Shown here one piece after another: positions 45,586-56,900 of a stretch of 64,000 nt of DNA; the first letter of the stretch is position 1, and every line of letters starts with the position of its first letter. The stretch covers positions 34,315,591 to 34,379,590 of the forward strand of contig CM070719.1 in NCBI GenBank assembly GCA_036346275.1, in the 5' to 3' direction. The notes below the pieces were generated by a model. It was not told the DNA's origin. It saw nothing but the letters and a program-made list of their open reading frames with translations, and did no database searches. This stretch comes from Otatea glauca. Taxonomy: Eukaryota; Streptophyta; Magnoliopsida; Poales; Poaceae. The position numbers were made by a program, and so were the translations under genes.

Positions 45586-46523
45586 TAAACCGAAAAAAGT
45601 GGGAGGCCTTGATGTGAACAATTTGTCTGTACAAAATGAAGGGCTTCTTCTCAAGTTTCTACACAAATTCTTTCATCGACATTCTACTCCGTGGGTGCAA
45701 TGGACTTGGCATGTTCTATATCCTCGCTCTTTGCCTCAATATGCTTTCCCAAAAGGTAGCTATTGGTGGATGAATATTTTGAAGCTCATGCCTAAGTATT
45801 TGGCCTTGTGCTCGGCTATTATCGTTGATGGACGTGTGATACGTTTTTGGGAGAGGATAACTGGAATGGAGCTCCCCTCTCTTCTCAATTGCCCGAGCTC
45901 TTCTCAGCTTGTCGTCGTCCCCGAGTGTCTATTCTTGGCATGCAACAGGCTAAAGTGGACACTCTTTTTCTGCCCACAGCATGTAGTGAATTAGGGCTAC
46001 AACAACTTACTATTTTTAATGATTTACAGCAGAACTTTGTTCTATCTTCTGATATTTGTGATTCCTAGAAGTATTGTTGGCAAGCTCCTAAATTTACATT
46101 TCATAGCTACTATACCTACTGTATGAATAATCAACTTGGTTCTGTGTTTGTTGGGCATAAGTTAATCTGGAAAAGTAAGAGTCAACTGAAGAACAAATTA
46201 TTTTTATGGCTTGTTTTTCTGGATCGATTGAACTCACGGAGCTTGTTACGGCGCAAAAGCATATGGAATGGTAGTATAGGTTGTTCTCTTTGTGCTTCGG
46301 ATATTGAAGAGAATCTTGTTCATCTTTTCATCCAATGTCCGACAGCGTGTGAAGTATGGGATAGGCTTCATCTCTTTCTTCCGACTATCTCACAAAATCG
46401 TTTGATAGTTATGCGGGAATTTGCTTTGGCAAATCACTTAATTAGGCCATTCTACAAAGTGTTGTTCACTTTTATATATGCTGACATATTTGGCTTTGTC
46501 GTAATTGTAGGATATTCAACTCT
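45586..46523 (+). pseudogene. LINE C-terminal part with zinc-binding domain
   Basis: The frame resumes with KKVGGLDVNNLSVQNEGLLL and KFLHKFFHRHSTPW, which follow the reverse transcriptase in plant LINEs. Frame breaks near 45960 and 46066 precede KLIWKSKSQLKNKLFLWLVF, DRLNSRSLLRRK, CSLCASDIEENLVHLFIQC and VWDRLHLFLP. The last group is the zf-RVT zinc-binding domain with its CxxC...HxxxxC pattern. The CACTA at 46524 interrupts the 3' end. Confidence 0.85.
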
Positions 46524-46800
46524 CACTACTACAGAATATCATATCACTGCCGGTTCCAAATTGGCATCACTATCAGATTTTGGAACCGGCAGTGATTGGT
46601 CGGCGGTGATAGTCCGACTATCACTGCCGGTTTGTATGCGAACCGACAGTGATGTCGGTATCACTGTCGGTTTGTATGCGAACCGGCAGTGATACTCCGG
46701 TTCGTAAATCATTCGGTAAAATAAAAAAATTTATTTGCATCCGGACCGACCACCCCATATTCTATGCACGACCGCGCGTCACAAGTCACGCGATTTTTGC

Positions 46801-46905
46801 GCGAAATACACGCGCGTGCGGTTGCTAGGACTCGAACTCGCGATCTGCTGCCTCACGCGAGCCCACCTTACCATCTCATCTATCACTCATTCCTCAACCA
46901 GTATA
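46801..46905 (-). other. tRNA-like patch inside the small CACTA
   Basis: On the minus strand GATGGTAAGGTGGGCTCGCG resembles a D-arm region, and GCGAGTTCGAGTCCTAGCAA resembles a T-arm with B-box (GTTCGAGTCC). The acceptor stem is not convincing. It may be a captured or convergent tRNA 3' half. Confidence 0.35.
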
Positions 46906-46934
46906 GGATATATTTTCCTTTTGTTCCTTTGTCT

Positions 46935-47670
46935 CCGAAACTTTTGATGATTATTTGGATATCTAAACGAACTCAAATGGAAAGATTGTCAACTACAAAG
47001 TTGTAGATCTCGTCGAGAGATAAAATTTTCATATAACTTTTATCTTCATCAGACTCCGTATGAAAAAGTTATAATTTTTCGAAAAATGGTTGATAGTATT
47101 ATTACTGCCGGTTGGGAATACGAACCGCCAACCGACAGTGATACCATATTTTGGATATTTAAATTACTTCAAATTAAAAAGTTGTCAACTACACAATTTT
47201 ATATCTCGTCGAGAGCTACAATTTTCATATAAATTTTATCTCCATCCGACTCCGTATGGAAACGTTATGACTTTTCGAAAAATGGTTGATAGCGTTATTA
47301 CTGCCGGTTGGGAATACGAACTGCCAATCGGCAGTGATACCATTATTTGGATATTTAAGTTACTTCAAATTAAAATTTGTCAACTACAAAGTTGTAGATC
47401 TCGTCGAGAGCTACAATTTTGATATAAATTCTATCTCCATCCGACTCCATATGAAAAAGTTATGATTTTTCGAAAAATGGTTGATAGCATTATTACTGCC
47501 GGTTGGGAATACGAACCGCCAACCTGCAGTGATACCAATATTTGGATATTTAAATTACTTCAAATGAAAAAAAAAATTAACTACAAAGTTGTAGATCTCG
47601 TCGATAGCTACAATTTTCATATAAATTTTATCTCCATCCGACTCCGTATGAAAAAGTTATGATTTTTCGA
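46935..47670 (+). repeat. Tandem array of about 195 bp units in the small CACTA
   Basis: GGTTGATAG begins at 47088, 47284 and 47479, giving a period of 195-196 bp and about 3.7 copies. Each unit holds TTTGGATATTTAAATTACTT, the hairpin TTGTAGATCTCGTCGAGAG with CTACAA, TCCGTATGAAAAAGTTATGA, and one ACTGCCGGTTGGGAATACGA box. Confidence 0.9.
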
Positions 47671-47896
47671 AAAATATCAGCATTGTCGGTTCTTCTAAAA
47701 ACCGGCAGTAATAGTATTATTGTCGGTTCGGACACGAACCGGCAGTAATAAAGGATTTATCACTGCCGGTTTATCAGAAAAAAGCCGTTACTGCCGGTTT
47801 TCCATCCGAACCGACAGTGATAATATTATTACTGCCGGTTTTTGATGAACCGACAGTGATATGGCGGCAAGGATCACTGGTTTTGTAGTAGTGTCT

Positions 47897-48150
47897 ACCA
47901 ATTTACCGACGGCTGTTGTTGCTTCGAAGGTGCGGGCTGATCTACGTCTCCTTTGAGCTTGAGGGAAGGAAGCTTTCGAGGGAGCTATTACTATTTGGCT
48001 TTCTTCTTTAGAACATGTTTAAGTTTCTTTTGCTGATTTTTTTCTCTTTATTCTCTTTTTTCCTTTGACTATGGTCTTTGTATATAAACTTTTGAGAAAT
48101 ATATAATAATTGTGGGGGGAGACCCTGCAGTTTTTTTCCCTTAAAAAATA
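47897..48150 (+). other. LINE 3' tail
   Basis: The sequence after the small CACTA is a T-rich LINE tail running to GGGGGGAGACCCTGCAGTTT and a short A-rich end. No separate gene is visible. Confidence 0.6.
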
Positions 48151-48299
48151 ATCCTACGTACTGATAATTTCGTTATGTATTGTAATAAAAAAACTAGTTT
48201 CTCTGTAAGACCACTTAATCTTCAAACTCTTGACCTCACGAGGAAAGTCATGTTAAACAACTCGTACTAATCACCTCAACTCACAGCCTAATTTGATTA

Positions 48300-48577
48300 C
48301 TCCCACCGTTTCTCAATAGATGTCATTTTAGATTTCAAATTTTGCTTCTAAATACATATTATTCTAGTACTATTTTGAGATAACTTTTTACCCTCTTTCC
48401 CTTTTATACCCCTCCTCTTTGGCTATTTTCAAGATCATTTAATGCTATGGACTAAACTAATACATATTGTCCAATAGCAACAAGTGACATAAAAAAAAAG
48501 GTAATTTAGTCTTTTGTACACTTACCTTGGTTAATGTGTAAAATCTTAAAACGTTGTCTATTCAGAAATAGAGAGAG
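48300..48577. mobile_element. Stowaway-type MITE (Tc1/mariner)
   Basis: It begins CTCCCACCGTTTCTCAATAG and ends TATTCAGAAATAGAGAGAG, imperfect inverted repeats of the Stowaway consensus CTCCCTCCGTTTC. TA dinucleotides flank both ends. It is 278 bp long with no coding capacity. Confidence 0.85.
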
Positions 48578-50057
48578 TATTTCTTTATATTCTGCAATAT
48601 TTATATGTAATTTTTAACATGCTAACTAGAACTTGGAATTATCAATCAAGTTTAAGTAAGCTCTACATGTTGTTGTATCCATCGTGTTCACAGGCATATT
48701 TTGGTTCAAATTATAAGGTTTCTGAAAATAATTAATGTCGACGTTGCAATTGCAGGCATGATTCATTTATGGAAGTAAGTTTAGGAGTATTAAAAATATT
48801 AATTTAATAAAAAAATCCTAATGCGAGGAGCAAACGGGAAATTTGGTATACTCAAGCAAAAAAGAAGGTCGACCGGCATGCTACCCACGACAGTATGATG
48901 TCCTTTTCATCGTCAACCGCACACATCTTTGCTCCTTCCCAATGCTTCTGTCTCATTGTCCCCGTGAGCTTTCTATTGCTATGTCCACGAACACCAGTCA
49001 CATAACTCAAACAATCCATTCATTCGTTACAAACCAACCATTTTTACATGCATGCATTGAATATATTACTTAGTGATGATAATTACGAATAATCTAGTTA
49101 TTTTCAAAATCTTCTTGGCCTATACATGTACTAAGAAAGAATACGTCTTCTAAACTTCGATGGACGGAGTAGAACATATTGAGATGTTTCGGACCTGATA
49201 ATTAGGAGTAATTTAGTCATTTTCAAAATCTTCTTGGTCTATGCATGTGCTAAAAAGAAATACGTCTTATAAATTTAGATCCACAGAGTTGAACATATTG
49301 AGATGTTTCGGACCTCTTATGCTTTACAGAACAACAGGAGGGAAAATCTTAAATTTTTGTAGACAGAGAGGGGACAAAAATGAGAGAGTTCTCTCGTAAA
49401 CAACTTTTAAGAAGAACATTAACACATAGTACAGTAGTAACTCTTGTTTTGTTTTAAATAATTCCTTATAATGCATCACACCTAAAACACTTTATGCAAC
49501 AATGTAGTATAATTCACACGTAGTTATACATATGCACAAATCTAATTAACAAAGACATCACATTATCTACATATTTTTTTAAGTAACAAATACTAATCTT
49601 AAACAATCATATAGGATAAAGAATTAAAGGCTACATAGTAGCTGCAACAAAATCCTCACCACTTATCAAGTTCCCGTAAAGAACTTTGTACAAAAAGGCA
49701 TGGCACGATCTGGAAACAAACTACTCTTCTCTAGTCACAAAAGTAAGTTGTTTTGGACATTGGTTCCCAAAAGAAAACTTTCACTCATTTTTATTGTAAT
49801 ATATTAATAAATCTAATGAAATTTTAATATTATGAAAATATTTTTTTGACACAAATCTACAAGTATCATTTTCATATATCCAATCTAAATATATACTAAA
49901 AGATATTAATTCCCAAAATTTAGAATATTTGTCTGCATGTATTCCAAAATGACTTTGCCCTAGAGAGAGTACATGAAATTAACCTTTCTCTAATTTATTT
50001 GCCGATCTTTTACCATAGATAATATTTAAGAATTATAAGAAGTATGCACTCACATGA
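48578..50057. other. AT-rich intergenic DNA
   Basis: No gene recognised. It contains the 118 bp tandem duplication described separately. A 76-codon open frame at 48843-49073 resembles no family. Confidence 0.4.
49083..49318 (+). repeat. 118 bp tandem duplication
   Basis: ATTTTCAAAATCTTCTTGG, TACGTCTT and GAGATGTTTCGGACCT occur in the same order twice with a 118 bp offset (for example 49108 and 49226). The copies differ at several positions. Confidence 0.85.
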
Positions 50058-50316
50058 CACTACAACAAAAGGGGTTATATTAGACACGTCATCACTGACG
50101 GTTTTTTATAAAAACATCTGCAATAAGTCTTGGACACATCACAGACAGTTTTTGGCTAAAACCGTCTATGATGAGCTACACATCACAGATAGTTTTAGCC
50201 AAAAACCGTTTGTAATGAGGGGGAGAACATCACAAACGGTTTTTGGCAAAAATTGTCTGTGATGAGGAGAACATCACAAACGGTTTTAGCCAAAAACCGT
50301 ATGTGATGACCATTTC
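50058..50316 (+). mobile_element. Left terminus of a CACTA element
   Basis: CACTACAACAAAAGGGG is followed by repeated ACATCACARACGGTTTTTGG / AACCGTCTRTGATGA subterminal hairpins. No matching right end appears in the window. Either the second Tat element inserted into it or it is truncated. Confidence 0.7.
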
Positions 50317-50329
50317 TAAGTAAATAAGA

Positions 50330-50396
50330 ATAGAGAGCCTCGACCTACTCTGAATTTTAGGGTGTCCCAAGCTACCCCATATTTATATATTCGACA
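50330..50396 (-). repeat. Truncated 3' LTR of the second Tat element
   Basis: Only the last part survives, ending TATATATTCGACA on the plus strand, directly next to the polypurine tract GTAGCCCCCGAACTC (50397-50411, read on minus). The left boundary is approximate. Confidence 0.6.
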
Positions 50397-50917
50397 GTAG
50401 CCCCCGAACTCTGCTCAGCAGAGAGTCCGTTCAAGCTGTCGGACGATTACTACCAAGTCCCGGCTTGGTGGGTAATGCTTCACAAGCTTGCGGTCGAACA
50501 AGTCGAGCAGGTTGGGAATCGTTAAGTCATCGAGTAGGGACACTCTGGGTTGAGCGCCCGACCACCATCCCACCTCGAAACTTTATGATAGCCATGACTA
50601 CTCGATGCCGACTCATCGACTCGATACTGAACAGAGTTTGAGCAGTTTCAAAAAATCTAAACGTTGGGTAGTGGAGCATTTATGGCCACCGTCTGCGGTT
50701 GTCAGGATAGATGCAGTATCATCATTCCGCCTTTCTCGCCGTTCGAGGCGCCGGGACAAGGGGAATGAACCGTTGCTTCAAGAAGAAGGTATTGGCGTAT
50801 AAATCTCTCAAGGTTGGAACAGTTACCGTCATATTTTTGTTGCATCTGTTCTTCCGTAGCCTTTCTCGAGCCCTAGCGTTGCCACCTTTTCAGAAACCTA
50901 GCTCTCTTCTTGCTGCA

Positions 50918-53900
50918 ATGGCGTCCAAACCTTCATCTGGTGGCAAAGACCTTGCATTGGAGAGGAAGCCCGATGTGACTTCGACCTCTCCTCGTGGCGA
51001 CAAGGCAGCCATTGATGCCGAAGCTTTTAACCGAGTGTGGCAGAAATCAATGATGACAGAGAAGCGTCTCACAAAGTTGGAGAAAGACGGCTTCGTCCCT
51101 CCGTGGGAGTTCTTCCATTGGAGGCAATCGCAGGGTGAACTATTCACTCCTGAAAATGAAGATGAAACGGTTGTGTTCGTGGCCTTTTTTCACTGCGGGC
51201 TCTGCTTCCCCCTTCTCAATTCCTTCGACAAGTCCTCGACTTCTATCAGATTCATCTTTTTCACCTGAGCCCCAACTCGATCACAATGCTCAGTGTGTTT
51301 GTTCACCTTTGCGAGGGGTATTTAGGGATTAGCCCCAGCCTTAATTTGTTTCGCCATTTTTATAGCCTGAAGCGGGCGGTTAAAAACGATGATGTTGGGG
51401 TGCCAAGTTCCACCTCCGCAGCGGCATATCCAGCTCATACATTCTTCTTCCCGTTACCTCCTCTTGGCAATCGGACTGGAAGAAGAGATGGTTTTATATC
51501 ACTTCTCCAGACACCGTGAACCTTCCCATTGGTTATCGACCACTCTTCCCATTTCCAATCAACCTCTGGACGAAGTCTCCTCCTGCGACCGCTCAAACCG
51601 CCTACTACGCTCAAAAGATCAAGGAGTTAAGGAAAGCTGGGCTAACCGGGTGGCTCATCGCCAGGGACTTCATCATATGCCGATTGAGTCCTTTGAAGTG
51701 CAGAGATCATCACGCATGGGACTACTCGGGTGCCATCGACGCCACAAGGGACAACCTTGGAGGTAAGGATTTGTACCGCTTGCTGTACTTTTTCTTTATT
51801 TGACGAATGATATATAAATTTGCTTACATACCAGATCTGCCAGACACAGAAATCTCCTCTCACCTGAGCCAGATCTTCCAAGGCTCGGAACCAAGCCCGT
51901 GCAATATCGAAGCGTACTGACTTGATAACCCACGACCGGTGGTTAGTGGTATTGCTTCAACCTGCAATACTTTGCTTCGAGCAGCTACTGTCCACTTTCT
52001 GAGTTACCAGCTTTTCAGGAGGCCCGGTTAGAGTGTGAAGGCGGACCGGTTGAGGGATCGATCGATTTGGAGGATGAGGAGCAGGTTCGGGATGTCGATC
52101 CAGCGCTCTGTGCTGCCATTATCGAAGCATGCTCTCCTCGACCTGATCCGCTAGGCGTGGATGAGGAGGCCTCTGAGACCAACACCTCTTCAACCAGCCA
52201 AACGGGCACGGACTCTAACATCAAGGCCGCCCAACTAGGTGACCTTCAACTGCTCTTTTGGTTGCTATGAAATTTCTCCTGTAATAATCCAGCGTATGCT
52301 GGACGATCAGTGAGTGGCCATGAGGGTCGAGGCGCGAAGGGCGATGACTCCTCCACAGGCGTCTCGAAGGGAATCTTCACCCGCCGGCAATTTTGCCTGA
52401 GAAAATAGCTGCCGTAGCTGAACAAGCTCCGCCGGGAAACGTGCGCGTTAAACTTCGCATGGCGAGGTGAGTCTTACTCTCTTCTTGCCAACTTGTTCCC
52501 TTTGTTCGTCAAAACTGATCAGGCGGAGTAAGCCCTTTTTTTTGTAGGAAGAGTGCGCCCAGCGGCGCCGCTGATACAACGGCTGTGGCAGCATCGTCAT
52601 CCCTCGGCACGGCCGACACGGCTGCTGTTCCTAGCCTGAATGGTCTTGCCGAACATACCAGCCAGCCCATAATGATGACCGTCCATGACCCTCCAGCTTC
52701 TTTAGCACCTCCAGTGCATTGGTCCGTACTGAAACTTCAGCTCCAGGTATATGAACGCAAACCACCTAGCTGTGCCTTCCAGCCTTCTCCTTACTCTGCT
52801 TTTTAACATTTCTCGGCTTCGAATCACAGCGCGCAGCCAGCATCCTTCTTGAGGCCCAAACCTTCGGCGAGCAAACCCAACAACGAATCGAGCACCTCAC
52901 CGCTTCTCAAAATCAAATACTCAAAATGAAGGATACCGAGATGCAGGCACTCAGGAACAGGTTGAAGGCTTCCGAAGCTAAGGCCAAGAAGCTGGAGGGT
53001 GAGAAAGCCACTACCGAAAATGCACTGGCTAAGGCTGAAGCTGGTCGAGACAAAGCAGAGGCGAACAGAAAGAAAATCGAGGTCAAAAAGACTGCAATAG
53101 ATATGACACTGGCTGCTCTACGGTCGACAACACTCGAACTTATGAATACCTCGGCCCGCCTTGCGACTTCTCACATGCTCGGCATGGTGAGGAGCCACCA
53201 TCTGTATCTAGACTTCTCAGGATTTGATGAAGGCTTCGCAGGCGATGTACGCAAGGCTGCCAACTACATCGCTGTAACGACCTGAAAGTTGGAACAATGA
53301 GAAAAAAAAACATAAATATATAATAAACAGTTTAGATTTTAAATATAAATGGTTCTGGAATTCTAGGTATTGTTTGATCCAATTAGAATTTCTTAGATTT
53401 TTGTGCTATGCGAAAAGATTAAATAAAAAGGGAGAAAACAAAGAAAAAGGTAAAAAGATAAAAATAAAATTTAGAAAATTTTATTATGAGTCCCATTTGA
53501 GCTGATCAAAATGTTTGATCAGTAAGTAAAATTTTTTATAAACTTAGGGTCAAGATAAATAAAATATGTATCTACTTTTTGCTTAAAAATAGTGAATCAA
53601 AAAGTAGAAAGAAAAATAATTAATGTAAAGAAAAGCCAAGAAAATTTATATAAATCACTGGAGATATGATTCATCACTGGTAAAATTTTTGTAATTAAAT
53701 GAATTGAAATAAGCCTTTTAAAAATTCAAATGCAGTGGGTCCAGAATGTAAGGAAAACGATTGTCAGAATTTTTATAAAATAATGGCTCAGGTTTTTGAT
53801 TTCAAAATTTTACAGTGATCCAATTATAAGGATTGGAACTTGTCCAAAAATTTTCAAAAATAAATTCTAGAAAATGAAATTGTAATTTAATCAAAAACCG

Positions 53901-56900
53901 AAATCGAAATTTAGAACCAGGGTACAGTGTCAGAATTTTAACAAATCGCCCATAAGGAATTTTTGTCTAAATATTTTTCAGTAGGCGTATGACTCTCAGA
54001 AGGACTTAGTCAAAAAGTTTGGAAAAATCTGGAAATTGTTTAAGGCTTAAACAAATCCGAGTTCTATAGAAATCTCGTTCAGTCAAATCGCATTAAAATC
54101 AATCATCTCACTGACAGGTGGGCCCGGCCCTGTTGAATCGTTGACGAGCCGGTCAGCTGAGGCGAGGCTGTCTCGCTGCCAGTGGGCCCCGGTCCCACAT
54201 GTCAGCCTCAGTTCGCGATTTCTTTCCCCTTTCTTCTCCCCTGGTCGAGCCGAGTCGCAGACGCCGTCGTCCTTCGCGTCCGGTCCTCACCTGCTCTCGT
54301 CCGGCCGAGCTCGATGTCCTCCACGTCGTGAGTAGAGCTTCACCTCCTCGCCTGTGCCCACTTGATTCCGGTCGAGTCGCTTCGGAGGTGAGGCTAGCCG
54401 TTCGCTTCGGTGCAGGGAAGACGACCGAAGCAATTCACTCCGACTCGAGCCAAAATCGAGACTTAAACCTTTCGCTCACTTCGCATAGCCTTCTTGCTCC
54501 TCTCCTTTGCCATTTCACCGAGCTGGAAGCCTTGCAAGGCGTCATCTTCCCCGTTCGTCCGCAAGAACCCGAAAAGAGGGGAAATCGTCAAATCGGGTGA
54601 GTTCTCCCTCAATCCATCGAATCGATTCCACCCGAAGCATCCTTAGTGTCCCAGGTTTACTCATCACTCGCTATTTTGGCTTCATTTCGCCTGCAGCGCC
54701 GTTGCACCGCCGCCCTTCTTCCTCCCGGCCGGCGCACGGTGGCAGCTCGGTGCAAGCTTTCTCCGACCCAGCCATCCGGTGAGTTCGAATCCCCTAGGGT
54801 CACTGTAGCTCTCCCAGCCCTAGTTCACCGGAATGGTAGCCGTTAGCCGAGGTTTCGCCATCGCGACCATGGCGCCGCCGCACTCGCGGTGGCGACCATC
54901 TTCCGACCACCTCCGGCGAATGGATACCACCCATGGGTGCGCACGAGTGTCTTTGGTGCCCATGGTCTTGCCATTTCGCCGCGGCGAGCTAGTTCGCCGC
55001 AGCAAGAAACCGTGGCGCCCTGTTCGGGTCAGCGACGGTGGGCCCGGTTGTCGTAGTCGAGCGTTTAACGCATTTTTGCGCAGCGTGAGGAAGCCGTTTC
55101 CTCGAAGCGGCGTATTTTGCAATTTCGATTGATTTTCAGAAACCGGCCAAAATTCAAACGCTTGTAACTTTTGAATCATCTGGCCAAATTGAGTGAAACT
55201 AATTTCTAAATTCGTATAAAATTATTTAGTTTCTGAATATATAAAAATTTCTGTAGATGAGTAAAATGTGATTTTAGGAAAAATTAAAGAGAAGCTTAAG
55301 TGTAATTAAGGTGAGATGAATAAAATATTTTTTGGATAATCCAATTAAGGAAAAGTAAATTTTTGTAGAATCTCTGAATTATGAGTATTCCAAATAAATC
55401 AAACGTTTTCCTTAATACTTTATTATATATATATCATATTTGCTCAAAAATGAATATTAAGCATGAAAAATGAAATTGGGTAAATGAAAGAAAAGATTAA
55501 AGTTTGAATGTTTAAAAGTTCAATCTATTGAGGTATATATATATATATCACGGGGAGATGCTCATGAGAAAATTCTTAGGGGAAAGTATTTATGACAGTT
55601 GTTCAATTAAGAAAAACAATACTAGTTATAACCAAAATAGATATAATTTGCTATGAACAAGTTCAAAATAACTTAAATTCACTGTTAAAATGTTTTTAAG
55701 ATCATGCCCTGATGTCAGGAAGAAAATGGATAAAAGATGTTGAATAGTTTAGTAATAAATGAAAATGAAAAATTGAAAGGTTATAAGTTAGTTTTTATGT
55801 TCATATAGCCCTTTTCAACATATGATAAAATGGATTATATGAATGAGAAGAAATGTAAAAATGGTATAGAAGCACTTCACAAAGTATATTCTAGTAGATT
55901 CTGGAAAAAGAATGATATTTTGTTGAAGTTTGTATGCAAAACAAGTTAAGAGATTGAGTCTACTTTTTATGTTTTGTTGAATGATTGAAACAATCAAGCT
56001 TTTTCAACCATGTGTAAAATAACTCATCCAAGCAATAAATTTTGGAATAATAGTGTAGAAATGATAACCAAAGTTTGTTCTACTATATTCCAGAAAAATA
56101 TTTTGTTTTGGAACTTTGGTTCGCTTAGTTTTCATAAGTGCAATAACCTTAAGTGATGTGGTTTAGACCTTTTTCCTTAGCCAGTTTTGTAGCTAAGTCC
56201 AGAGTTCAACCAAGCCTTTTCATCAGTAGTTTTCAAGTTTCATCCAAACCCTAAAAGTTAAAAGAAGTTATTATATTTGATAATTAAGGTATGCTCTAGC
56301 TAATTCAAGACTCAAACTCTAATTTCTGTAGTAATGCACATCAATCTTGTTAGGTTTATAACCCTAGATGATATAGTTTTTCAAGTGCTCTCTTCTTGGT
56401 TCTTTTGAGAAAAACAGAGTGGACTCTGTTTCTTTGAGTGTAGCATCCTCCAAAGAAGCATTTGATCAATCTTCTCTTTTCAAATAATTTTAGCATCTAT
56501 AATTCGATGTTTAAAATTCGAATATTTCATGAATAGCAGTTGCTGTTTGATTCAATCATGTTTACCGCTTATCATGCATTTTCTTTTGCCATTTGAAGTT
56601 TGTTGATATTCTCTTTTCTTCCTTTCGCAATGAGTAGAGACCGACATCATTGAAGAAGAAGAAGACGGTTCTGAGATCCGATCTTATCCCCGATGGTGAT
56701 TTGCAAGGCAAGCAACTCCTTGATCACGTTGAGCCCGATAATTTACCTACTTTATGTTGCTTTTGCTTATGTACGTTGCATCCGGATAATTCCCTTAAAA
56801 GTGCTAATTTGGGTTAGAACTGTAGTTAATCATGTAAATTATGGTTTGCCTCAATTTGTATGGACATGTGAACCTTGTAAACCTTAGTTGAACTAGACAT

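Larger units (their letters stand above)
46524..47893. mobile_element. Small CACTA element with internal tandem repeats
   Basis: It has CACTACTACAGAATATC at the left and, reversed, CACTACTACAAAACCAG at the right. TSD TCT is present on both sides (46521-46523 and 47894-47896). The subterminal motif ACTGCCGGTT / AACCGRCAGTGAT repeats many times at 46545-46705 and 47680-47870. At 1370 bp and without coding capacity it is a non-autonomous, MITE-like CACTA. It also holds a tRNA-like patch. Confidence 0.9.
24880..48150 (+). mobile_element. 5'-truncated L1-type LINE, split by nested insertions
   Basis: Reverse-transcriptase sequence begins abruptly near 24880, stops at the LTR insertion (25746) and resumes at 45586. 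The joined sequence across the insertion reads KNVCKPKKVGGLDVNNLS, the expected LINE order. A zinc-binding C-terminal domain follows (46123-46500), and the 3' tail runs to about 48150, ending TGCAGTTTTTTTCCC and an A-rich stretch. Missing 5' sequence is normal for target-primed insertion. No TSD could be assigned. Confidence 0.8.

Noticed and set aside
46735..46947. Plus-strand frames across the tRNA-like patch
   Set aside because: They lie within a non-autonomous CACTA and have no similarity to transposase or host proteins.
54141..55179. Several 60-130 codon frames on both strands
   Set aside because: They fall in the GC-rich leader-like island of the 53273 LTR unit. No domain, no conserved frame.
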